Source: JADCRZ01 sp041751095
Lineage (GTDB): Bacteria; Bacteroidota; Bacteroidia; Chitinophagales; Chitinophagaceae
Length of the DNA: 64,000 bases
Direction of reading: 5' to 3'
Assembly (NCBI GenBank): GCA_041751095.1
Contig: JBGSYC010000206.1
Coordinates: forward strand, 1 to 64,000
Shown here: positions 43,195 to 50,578 of the stretch, piece after piece
Numbering within the stretch: position 1 is the first letter of the stretch
Layout of the letters: each line of letters begins with the position of its first letter
Notes under the pieces: generated by a model
Told to the model about the DNA's origin: nothing
What the model saw: only the letters and a program-made list of their open reading frames with translations
Database searches by the model: none
Made by a program: the position numbers and the translations under genes

Positions 43195-44495
43195 TCCATT
43201 CTCAAGATAGATCAAACCGGACATTTGTTTCCTTTCCGGTTTCACGTCCTGCCCTGTTCAAGAAACAATTGTTGCAATGGGCGAGCCGGTTCGAGGTATG
43301 TTGTTTCCTGGATAATCATCAGTATTCTCTCCATTATCATTCATACGAATGCATTGCAGGGATCGGCGCTCGTAATTTTGTGCGGTCTGATGCGGGGTCA
43401 GCATTTGCTCAATTAAAACAATTCTGCAATGGTGTAAATGATTATGTTTTTGGTCATTTTGGATATGACCTTAAAAATGAATTGGAGTATCTTGATTCCA
43501 GCCACCCTGATGACATTCATTTTCCCGATCTTTTCTTTTTTATCCCTGAGATTGTTATCTTCCTCAACGAATCGGAAATTTCCATCGGAAGTACAACAGG
43601 CAATGAGGCTGCCATATTTCAAGAGATCCTTCAAGCCACACTTGTTGCCGGCACCAGCGTTGCGGTAGCCAACATACAAAGCCGTTTTTCACAGGAAGAG
43701 TACACCGGTACGGTTGATTTGCTAAAACAACATATTCAGAAGGGCGATTGCTATGAAATAAATTTCTGCCAGGAGTTCTTTGCAGAAAACACGGTTATTG
43801 ACCCTGTGCAGTGTTATCTGTCACTTAGCAGTCATTCACCGAATCCCTTTGGAGCGTACTACAAATGTCATGAAAAACACCTGTGTTGTGCAAGTCCGGA
43901 GCGTTATATCCGCAAAGAAGGAAGCGCCATCATTTCACAGCCTGTAAAAGGCACTTCCACCCGCAATGCCCAAAGTGCAGCAGCGGACGCCCTTAGCAAA
44001 CGCGATCTGTTACTCAGCAGCAAAGAAAGGTCGGAGAATGTAATGATTGTCGATCTCGTAAGAAATGACCTTTCAAAAATTTGCCGCGAGGGATCGGTTA
44101 AAGTTGACGAACTCTACGGAATATATTCATTTCCGCAGGTTCACCAGATGATATCCACCGTTTCCGGACTGGTAATTCCGGGCCTTCACTGGGCTGAGAT
44201 CATCAGGGCTACTTTCCCAATGGGTTCAATGACGGGTGCTCCGAAAAAAAGAGTCATGGAACTTATAGAAACCTACGAGAAAACCAGGCGCGGTATTTTT
44301 TCAGGCGCCCTTGGGTATGTTACTCCTTCGGGCGATTTCGACTTTAATGTGGTCATAAGAAGTATATTATATAACCAGCACAAAAGATATCTTTCCTACC
44401 TGGTGGGCTCAGGGATAACATTCTACAGTGATCCGGAAAAGGAATATGAAGAGTGTATGCTTAAAGCCGCTGCAATAAAAAAGGTGCTTTCCTAA
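43191..44495 (+). CDS. pabB: Aminodeoxychorismate synthase component I
   Basis: Chorismate-binding enzyme of 434 residues that makes 4-amino-4-deoxychorismate for folate, with a glutamine amidotransferase partner encoded elsewhere. Diagnostic motifs: HIQKGDCYEINFCQEF, IISQPVKGTSTRNA (PabB-type Lys), NVMIVDLVRNDLSKIC and PMGSMTGAPKKRVMELIE. Anthranilate or isochorismate synthase is less likely. The start is TTG at 43191, giving a TTGA overlap with the previous gene, so coupling is likely. The stop lies inside a hairpin loop. Confidence 0.93.
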   Translation: MIHSQDRSNRTFVSFPVSRPALFKKQLLQWASRFEVCCFLDNHQYSLHYHSYECIAGIGARNFVRSDAGSAFAQLKQFCNGVNDYVFGHFGYDLKNELEYLDSSHPDDIHFPDLFFFIPEIVIFLNESEISIGSTTGNEAAIFQEILQATLVAGTSVAVANIQSRFSQEEYTGTVDLLKQHIQKGDCYEINFCQEFFAENTVIDPVQCYLSLSSHSPNPFGAYYKCHEKHLCCASPERYIRKEGSAIISQPVKGTSTRNAQSAAADALSKRDLLLSSKERSENVMIVDLVRNDLSKICREGSVKVDELYGIYSFPQVHQMISTVSGLVIPGLHWAEIIRATFPMGSMTGAPKKRVMELIETYEKTRRGIFSGALGYVTPSGDFDFNVVIRSILYNQHKRYLSYLVGSGITFYSDPEKEYEECMLKAAAIKKVLS

Positions 44496-44503
44496 GCACC
44501 TTT
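44480..44503. terminator. Bidirectional terminator overlapping the pabB stop
   Basis: AAAGGTGCTT (44480-44489) and AAGCACCTTT (44494-44503) form a 10-bp stem; the TAA of pabB (44493-44495) lies at the loop. It lies between convergent pabB and the lytic transglycosylase gene, so it may serve both. Confidence 0.85.
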
Positions 44504-44525
44504 ATAAAATATATAAATAAGTAAG

Positions 44526-45662
44526 TTACCCACCCGCCAGCTTTTTATAAGAAGATTTCTCCAACTTTGAAAACTCACTTGCCGAAGCGGCATTGTTCAG
44601 CAATAAATGGATAGATTCACTTAATATCTGATATTTATGAGCATTGAACAACTCCATTTTTTCGGATGGCAACTTTAATTCATAAGAATTGTCAGCGCTA
44701 GCCATAACCTTATCAAAATTCGGGTTGTAGCGGTTGAATTCGCTGATATCCATGATAATTTGTTTTGCGATAACGAGGGAGTGGTACTTACCAGTAACGG
44801 TCTGGGTTTTTGCATTGGCTAATTCCGCCGCATCAAGCTTCCTGTTCAATACATAAATTCCTTTAGCTCCATAATGGTCGTTAGCTTCAGCCCTGGTTAA
44901 TGTAGTTAAACCTCCCTGCCCTTCGAAAATGTAATGCGTTCCTATAAACTTTTTAACGTGATTGCGTGATTCGGCCGGCAGATAATATTGTATGTCCCAA
45001 AAGTTCCTGCTGCCGCTGTTCCGGATCGCTTTTAAAACATTTCCCGGGCCGCCATTATAGGCAGCGATCACCAGCAGCCAGTCTCCGAATTGTTTGTAAA
45101 GTTCGGTCAGATACCTTGCTGCAGCCTGAGTGCTTTTGATATAATTTGTTCTTTCATCAACATTCCGGTTCACCTTAAGGCCCATTCTGGCAGCAGTCGC
45201 GGGCATGAATTGCCACGGGCCCACAGCGCCTGCCCAGGAAACGGACGCAGGATTCAACCTCGATTCTATCACAGCAAGGTATTTTAGTTGCCTTGGCAGG
45301 CTGCTCTGAATGAATACACCATCCATCATATTAAAAAAAGGCCTAGCCCAATCTTTCATTTTGGAAAGATCTTTTCCATATTTTTCAATGTAATCCTGAA
45401 CGAAACTTACTGCTCTGGGGTTCAACCGCGGACCTAGGTTTGACGAATTTCCGGGGCCATCACATTCAAAAAGATCCTGGAAGTAATGAGCGTTATTGTC
45501 AATGATTTTTTTCGATTCCGGTAAAGTGATCTGAGCTGGCAAAGAACTTTTTAAGCTACTGTCCGGTAAGGGAAGAATTTTACTTGCTGGTTTATCAGAC
45601 TGGGCTGAGAGCTCGGCAGCAAATCCAAAGACCATGGTAGTCAACAATAAAAATTTTTTCAT
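44526..45662 (-). CDS. Lytic transglycosylase (MltD-like, no LysM)
   Basis: Peptidoglycan-cleaving enzyme, 378 residues, exported by a Sec signal peptide (MKKFLLLTTMVFGFAAELSA). The SLT domain lies around residues 115-260: catalytic Glu133 in YLAVIESRLNP, then SWAGAVGPWQFMPATAARMGL and AAYNGGPGNVLKA. The C-terminus lacks LysM repeats, unlike E. coli MltD. Its role is cell wall remodelling. It is convergent with pabB and 48 bp from gatA. Confidence 0.9.
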   Translation of the reverse strand: MKKFLLLTTMVFGFAAELSAQSDKPASKILPLPDSSLKSSLPAQITLPESKKIIDNNAHYFQDLFECDGPGNSSNLGPRLNPRAVSFVQDYIEKYGKDLSKMKDWARPFFNMMDGVFIQSSLPRQLKYLAVIESRLNPASVSWAGAVGPWQFMPATAARMGLKVNRNVDERTNYIKSTQAAARYLTELYKQFGDWLLVIAAYNGGPGNVLKAIRNSGSRNFWDIQYYLPAESRNHVKKFIGTHYIFEGQGGLTTLTRAEANDHYGAKGIYVLNRKLDAAELANAKTQTVTGKYHSLVIAKQIIMDISEFNRYNPNFDKVMASADNSYELKLPSEKMELFNAHKYQILSESIHLLLNNAASASEFSKLEKSSYKKLAGG

Positions 45663-45710
45663 TACCTAAATTTGAATGAGAAATAAAGTCCTGTCCGGGC
45701 CTGATCAATT

Positions 45711-47138
45711 TTATTGTTCCATCAATTCTTGTGAAAGCTTCAGCAAAGATAGCTCCAAAAACCGGTTTGTCATAATCTGGAGGCCAAACGGCATTCCGTT
45801 GGAGTGTGTAAAGAGGGGAATTGAAATGGCGGGGATGCCCACGAGGTTGGCATAAACGGTATAGATATCCGCCAGGTACATCTCTATAGGATCAGTAGTT
45901 TTTTCGCCGATTTTGAACGCCGGGGAAGGTACCGTCGGCAAAATTATCGCGTCAAAGCTGTTGAAAATCAGGTTTGTTTTGTCAACAAGCTGGCGGCGGA
46001 CCTTTTGTGCCTGGGTGAAGTATGCATCATAATATCCGGTGCTTAATACAAACGTGCCGAGCAGGATGCGGCGTTTTACCTCCTTTCCGAAACCTTCTGA
46101 ACGGCTGCGCTTGTAAAATTCTGTTAAATCGACACCTGTCGCCTGGTGTCTGTGTCCAAAACGCACGCCATCGTAACGCGACAAATTCGAAGAAGCCTCC
46201 GCAGTGGTAAGAATATAATATGCCGGAACGATATAGTCGAGGTATTCAAAGTCAATCCCTTTAACCTCATAACCTTTTTCTCCGAGTTCAGACAGATACG
46301 AGGTAATCGTTTCGGCCATTTCCTCGTCAAGGCCGGGATGGGTAAGGGCGTCTTTGAAATAGGCGATCTTTAACTTCTTACCGCTTTGGGGGAAAGCGGA
46401 AAAGTTTTCCGGCGGGGTAACGGAAGCCGTACTATCAAAAGTGTCTCTTCCCGCTATAGTTTCCAGGATAATTCCCACATCCGGAATATTATTCCCGAAA
46501 ATACCAATCTGGTCGAAAGATGATGCATAAGCAATCAATCCATACCTGGAAATCCGGCCGTAAGTAGGCTTCAGGCCAATAATCCCGCAAAAATCAGCTG
46601 GTTGCCTTACTGATCCACCCGTATCACTGCCCAGGGAAGCCATACACAATCCGGCCTGTACAGCTACCGCAGAGCCTCCGGAAGATCCGCCAGGCACCCG
46701 GGTCTGATCCAGGGCATTTAAAACCGCTCCGTACGCGGAGTTTTCATTGGAAGAACCCATAGCGAATTCATCACAATTAAGACTGCCGATTATTATAGCA
46801 TCCTCATTAAGTAATTTATCTACAACAGTAGCATTGTAAGTTGAGGTGAAATTTTTTAGAATGAGAGAAGCTGCAGATGTTTTATGCCCCGAGAAGCAGA
46901 TTACATCCTTGATTCCGATTACAACCCCGTGTAGCTTTCCCGTTTTCCGGCCCGAAAGACGGGCCTCATCCAGATCCCGGGCCCTTTGCAACGCCTCATC
47001 GGCATACACTTCAATAAATGCATTCAGTGTACCGGAACTATCGATCTTATTCAGATAATACTGAATGGCGCTTACACATGATGTAGCGCCATTGGACAGA
47101 TCTTTTTGGTAATCCTGTATTGACTGGTAAGAAAACAA
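45711..47138 (-). CDS. gatA: Asp-tRNA(Asn)/Glu-tRNA(Gln) amidotransferase subunit A
   Basis: Amidase subunit of GatCAB, which converts misacylated Glu-tRNA(Gln) or Asp-tRNA(Asn). The 475 residues match. The Ser-cisSer-Lys triad is present: Lys77 in GVVIGIKDVI, Ser152 and Ser176 in PGGSSGGSAV and SLGSDTGGSVRQP. The N-terminus FSYQSIQDYQKDLSNG is typical, so TTG at 47138 is accepted as start. It is 27 bp downstream of tatA in the same direction. gatB and gatC are elsewhere. Confidence 0.93.
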   Translation of the reverse strand: MFSYQSIQDYQKDLSNGATSCVSAIQYYLNKIDSSGTLNAFIEVYADEALQRARDLDEARLSGRKTGKLHGVVIGIKDVICFSGHKTSAASLILKNFTSTYNATVVDKLLNEDAIIIGSLNCDEFAMGSSNENSAYGAVLNALDQTRVPGGSSGGSAVAVQAGLCMASLGSDTGGSVRQPADFCGIIGLKPTYGRISRYGLIAYASSFDQIGIFGNNIPDVGIILETIAGRDTFDSTASVTPPENFSAFPQSGKKLKIAYFKDALTHPGLDEEMAETITSYLSELGEKGYEVKGIDFEYLDYIVPAYYILTTAEASSNLSRYDGVRFGHRHQATGVDLTEFYKRSRSEGFGKEVKRRILLGTFVLSTGYYDAYFTQAQKVRRQLVDKTNLIFNSFDAIILPTVPSPAFKIGEKTTDPIEMYLADIYTVYANLVGIPAISIPLFTHSNGMPFGLQIMTNRFLELSLLKLSQELMEQ

Positions 47139-47165
47139 TCTGGTTGTTCAGTACTCTTTTACGCG

Positions 47166-47441
47166 CTATGAATGATTTGCATGCGTATTGGTAGTAGTAG
47201 AAGTAGTAGGAGATGTTGTTTTAGTAGTAACGTTTTCTTTTTCTTTCATGCCTTCTTCCAGTTCTTTGGTCACGTTGGACTTGGCGTCGTTGAAATCCCG
47301 GATACCTTTTCCAAGGCCACGCATGAGTTCAGGTATTTTCTTACCTCCAAACAGTAATAATACAACTGCAAGAATAAGCAACCATTCTGTTCCACCAGGC
47401 ATGGATATATACAAATACGGGTTTAAATATAGTAGTACCAT
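47166..47441 (-). CDS. tatA: Twin-arginine translocase subunit TatA/E
   Basis: Small membrane protein of the Tat pathway that exports folded proteins. A single helix (EWLLILAVVLLLFGGKKIPELM) is followed by an amphipathic stretch GLGKGIRDFNDAK and a polar Thr-rich tail. The start is ATG 47441; ATG 47402 (MPGGTEW) would also leave the functional part intact. It sits directly upstream of gatA, likely co-transcribed. tatC is not in the window. A Tat-type signal is seen in the DUF1501 protein at 62.2 kb. Confidence 0.9.
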   Translation of the reverse strand: MVLLYLNPYLYISMPGGTEWLLILAVVLLLFGGKKIPELMRGLGKGIRDFNDAKSNVTKELEEGMKEKENVTTKTTSPTTSTTTNTHANHS

Positions 47442-47556
47442 AATTGAAAGTTTAAAGATCTAAAAAAACAAAGTTAATCCATTTCTAACAAACGTCATTC
47501 ATTAGATAAATTATATACGTTTTAACTGTCTTAATAGTTCTTCGCCCGCAGAAACA

Positions 47557-47585
47557 AAAAAGCGCCCCTGATCCGGACGCTTTTT
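47557..47585 (-). terminator. rplS terminator
   Basis: AAAAAGCG and CGCTTTTT arms flank a GC-rich loop; on the minus strand the hairpin ends in a T tract, 14 bp past the rplS stop. Confidence 0.8.
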
Positions 47586-47598
47586 GCTATAAAAATGA

Positions 47599-47955
47599 TT
47601 AGTTTGTAGCTCTTTTTTTCTCTTTGATCCGGGCGCTCTTACCACTTCTTTTCCGTAAAAAATACAATTTAGCGCGGCGGACACGGCCTGATTTGTTCAG
47701 GTCAATCGATTCAATATTAGGCGAGCACAGCGGAAACGTTCTTTCAACGCCAACACCATCGGAAATTTTCCTTACCGTAAACGTAGCAGTAAAGCCTGTA
47801 CCCTGACGTTTGATAACGTCTCCTTTAAAGGATTGAATTCTTTCCTTATTGCCTTCAATGATCTTATAATTTACAGAAACGTTATCTCCGGCTTTAAAAT
47901 TGGGAAACTGCTTCTTTTGCGTCATTTGCTCATGAACAAAATCTATGGCGTTCAT
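47599..47955 (-). CDS. rplS: 50S ribosomal protein L19
   Basis: Large-subunit protein at the 30S interface. The 118 residues match. Family motifs are FKAGDNVSVNYKIIEGNKERIQ, VIKRQGTGFTATFTVRKIS and VGVERTFPLCSPNIESIDL. It is a single gene between the tatA terminator and rny. trmD and rimM, its usual partners, are not adjacent. Confidence 0.97.
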   Translation of the reverse strand: MNAIDFVHEQMTQKKQFPNFKAGDNVSVNYKIIEGNKERIQSFKGDVIKRQGTGFTATFTVRKISDGVGVERTFPLCSPNIESIDLNKSGRVRRAKLYFLRKRSGKSARIKEKKRATN

Positions 47956-48013
47956 ATTTTTTTATTTAAGGAGTGCGAAGTTAATCATAAAAGTTAATAA
48001 CGGAAGTATTAAT

Positions 48014-49582
48014 CTAACGTGCTACGTTCACGGCTCTTTTTTCACGTATCACGGTTACCTTTATCTGGCCCGGGTACGTCATTTCAGTCTGTATTTTCTG
48101 CGCAATTTCAAAACTTAACTTGTCGCTGTCATTATCGGTTACTCTTTCTGCTTCAACAATTACCCGTAATTCGCGGCCGGCCTGGATAGCGTAAGCTTTT
48201 TCCACACCCGGATAAGTGAGGGCCAGGTTTTCAAGGTCTTTAATGCGTTGGAGGTATTGCTGCATAATTTCGCGGCGGGCTCCCGGCCGCGCACCTGAAA
48301 TAGAATCACAAGCCTGAACAACGGGAGAGATAACATACTGCATTTCCACTTCATCGTGGTGAGCCCCTATGGCATTTACAACAGCGGGGTTTTCTCCGAA
48401 TTTTTCTGCCAGCCGCATTCCCAAAAGCGCATGGCTAAGTTCTGTTTCTTCGTCCGGCACCTTTCCGATATCATGAAGCAGGCCTGCACGTTTGGCCAGT
48501 TTGGGGTTCATGCCTAATTCTGCGGCCATAATCCCGCAAAGGTTGGCTACTTCCCGGCTATGCATTAAAAGGTTCTGGCCATAAGACGAGCGAAACCGCA
48601 TCTTTCCTACTATTCTTACCAGCTCTTTATGCAATCCATGAACACCGAGCTCAATAACAGTTCTTTCACCAATCTCCATGATCTGTTCTTCAATCTGGCG
48701 GCGGGTCTTTTCCACTACTTCTTCAATCCGGGCCGGGTGAATACGACCATCGGAAACAAGCCGCTGTAAAGACAGGCGCGCAATTTCTCTCCTTAGCGGG
48801 TCGAAGGAAGACAGAATAATCGCCTCTGGTGTATCGTCCACAATAAGATCAACTCCGGTAGCTGCTTCAATTGCGCGGATATTACGGCCCTCACGTCCGA
48901 TGATCTGCCCTTTGATTTCATCACTTTCAAGATTAAAAACCGTGATGGAGTTTTCAATAGCCTGTTCGGCAGCCGTACGCTGGATTGTCTGGATAACTAT
49001 TTTACGGGCTTCCTTATTGGCTTTCTGCCGGGCATCGTCAACGATTTCCTGCTGAATGGCCAGCGCCTGTGCGTGGGCATCCTGTTTTAAGCTTTCCACC
49101 AGTTGTGCTTTAGCCTCTTCAGCTGAGAGGCCCGCTACTTTTTCAAGCCTTCTGATGTGTTCTTCCTGGTGCTTTTCAAGTTCGGTTCGCTTGATGCTAA
49201 CCACTTCTATCTGGCGGTTCAGATTTTCTTTGATGTTTTCATTATCCTTGATCTGTTTATCCAAGGCAATCTCCTTTTGATTGATCGTCGCTTCCTTTTG
49301 CCTGATCCTGTTTTCCGTGTCACCTACTTTCCGGGTTTTTTCAATCAATTCCCTGTCGTGCTCAGCCTTTAATTGCACAAAGCGTTCTTTGGCTTCCAAC
49401 AGTTTTTCTTTTTTTAGTGTCTCAGCGGCTGTTTGGGCATCTGAGACGATCTTTTGAGCCTGCAGCTCAGCTTCTTCGATTCTTTGCCGGGTGTCTTTGG
49501 CAAAGATTAATTTTCCTGCAATAACTCCGGCAATCAACGCCACGATGGCGGTGATAATTATATAAATGATATAGGCCTCCAT
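48014..49582 (-). CDS. rny: Ribonuclease Y
   Basis: Membrane-anchored endoribonuclease that initiates mRNA decay. The 522 residues have an N-terminal membrane helix (YIIYIIITAIVALIAGVIAG), a long coiled coil (about 30-190), a KH domain (IIGREGRNIRAIEAATGVDL) and an HD domain with HDIGK (LLHDIGKVPDEET). The order matches the family. It follows zapA in the same direction after a 260-bp gap that might hold a structured RNA. Confidence 0.95.
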   Translation of the reverse strand: MEAYIIYIIITAIVALIAGVIAGKLIFAKDTRQRIEEAELQAQKIVSDAQTAAETLKKEKLLEAKERFVQLKAEHDRELIEKTRKVGDTENRIRQKEATINQKEIALDKQIKDNENIKENLNRQIEVVSIKRTELEKHQEEHIRRLEKVAGLSAEEAKAQLVESLKQDAHAQALAIQQEIVDDARQKANKEARKIVIQTIQRTAAEQAIENSITVFNLESDEIKGQIIGREGRNIRAIEAATGVDLIVDDTPEAIILSSFDPLRREIARLSLQRLVSDGRIHPARIEEVVEKTRRQIEEQIMEIGERTVIELGVHGLHKELVRIVGKMRFRSSYGQNLLMHSREVANLCGIMAAELGMNPKLAKRAGLLHDIGKVPDEETELSHALLGMRLAEKFGENPAVVNAIGAHHDEVEMQYVISPVVQACDSISGARPGARREIMQQYLQRIKDLENLALTYPGVEKAYAIQAGRELRVIVEAERVTDNDSDKLSFEIAQKIQTEMTYPGQIKVTVIREKRAVNVAR

Positions 49583-49843
49583 TAATGTTTTTTTTTGTAC
49601 GGTTTACAATCAGCAATACGTCCTCTCTACACTCATAAATACTTTTGAGTAAAGAAGCACGAAAATACGAAATGCAGGTCATATGTGTTGGAAATGAAAA
49701 CGTTTACCGTAACAGATGCCAGGTAGAGGAAGGTTTTTCGGGTGTGAATTAAAGGCCGGCAGCGTATTTCAGCCTGATGTAAGGCGCCGGTTTCCATTTT
49801 TTTTACTTACCCTTCGCAGCGAATCACGGCAGGATGGCCCCAT
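49583..49843 (-). ncRNA. Possible structured RNA after zapA (6S-like, unproven)
   Basis: 261 bp between rny and zapA without a gene. On the minus strand CCGGC and GCCGG enclose GCCT and AGGC arms (49752-49797), and another hairpin ACTCA...TGAGT occurs near 49632-49655. In Enterobacteria 6S RNA follows zapA, and I recall similar placement in other groups. I could not verify the 6S fold, so this is a lead, not a call. Confidence 0.2.
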
Positions 49844-50131
49844 TTATAAGCCCAAAGCCTTGTCGAGGGCGCTTTCAATGTTTACCAATTGGGATTGAAC
49901 ATCATCCGATTCACCGGGTACAGACTGGCTTACCTGCCTCGTGGAAAACCATACAAGCACCATTGCTATATAATCCTGCATATCCTTTCCACCGAACTGA
50001 GTCTTAAAATCGATAAGTTTTTCGTTAATCACCTTTACCACCTTTCTTACGGCTTCCTCATCTTTCGGGGTTATCTTTATCCGGTAAGTTCTGTCTCCGA
50101 TCACGATATTTATGGCTACGAGTTCCTGCAT
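49844..50131 (-). CDS. zapA: Cell division protein ZapA
   Basis: Small protein (95 residues) that crosslinks FtsZ filaments at the division site. The N-terminal globular part is INIVIGDRTYRIKITPKDEEA, then the coiled-coil helix region with VIFVSTRQVSQSV-like variation (residues about 55-80). The length and the fold match ZapA. It lies downstream of the coiled-coil protein and pheT in the same direction. Confidence 0.85.
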   Translation of the reverse strand: MQELVAINIVIGDRTYRIKITPKDEEAVRKVVKVINEKLIDFKTQFGGKDMQDYIAMVLVWFSTRQVSQSVPGESDDVQSQLVNIESALDKALGL

Positions 50132-50211
50132 AGAAACAATTTAAATGGCTGGTTTGCGCAGGCTACAATAACATCAGGTAAAATCATTGATGGATTGAAT
50201 TGAGTCTCTTT

Positions 50212-50499
50212 TTAGTCATTTAACAGAGAGATACAATTATCGATCTCCCTGAGGTAAGTGCTGATCACCTTTTCGAATGATTTCTTTTCCTCTTCGGTCA
50301 TTGTGCCTTTTGACGCCTTTAATACTTCAATCCGCAGATTTAGTAATTTCAGGGCTTCTTCCTTTTGATGATCCCGGTTCTTTGATTCCGCCAGCTCGTT
50401 TTTGAGCTTTTCGTTTTCTTTCTGTAAAGAAGCATACCGCTTTAACAGCTGTTGGAGCTTGTCATAAATCCGTGTTGTATGGTTAGTCGTTTCAGACAT
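50212..50499 (-). CDS. Coiled-coil protein, 95 residues
   Basis: Predicted long coiled coil (about 10-65) rich in Leu, Lys and Glu: KLQQLLKRYASLQKENEKLK. The ending is TYLREIDNCISLLND. No membrane segment or known catalytic motif is present. It is directly upstream of zapA and downstream of pheT, so a role in division, like ZapB, is an inference from neighbourhood only. Confidence 0.7.
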   Translation of the reverse strand: MSETTNHTTRIYDKLQQLLKRYASLQKENEKLKNELAESKNRDHQKEEALKLLNLRIEVLKASKGTMTEEEKKSFEKVISTYLREIDNCISLLND

Positions 50500-50578
50500 G
50501 TATAAGATTCATTGCTGTTCCTCTTTGAAAGTAAACGTCAGCGCATGATGCCCGTAAGCCATCTGCCTGAATAAACAA

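Noticed and set aside
42660..43205. 181-residue Ser-rich frame antisense to the acidic protein
   Set aside because: It is the mirror of Asp/Lys-rich codons and carries no independent signal.
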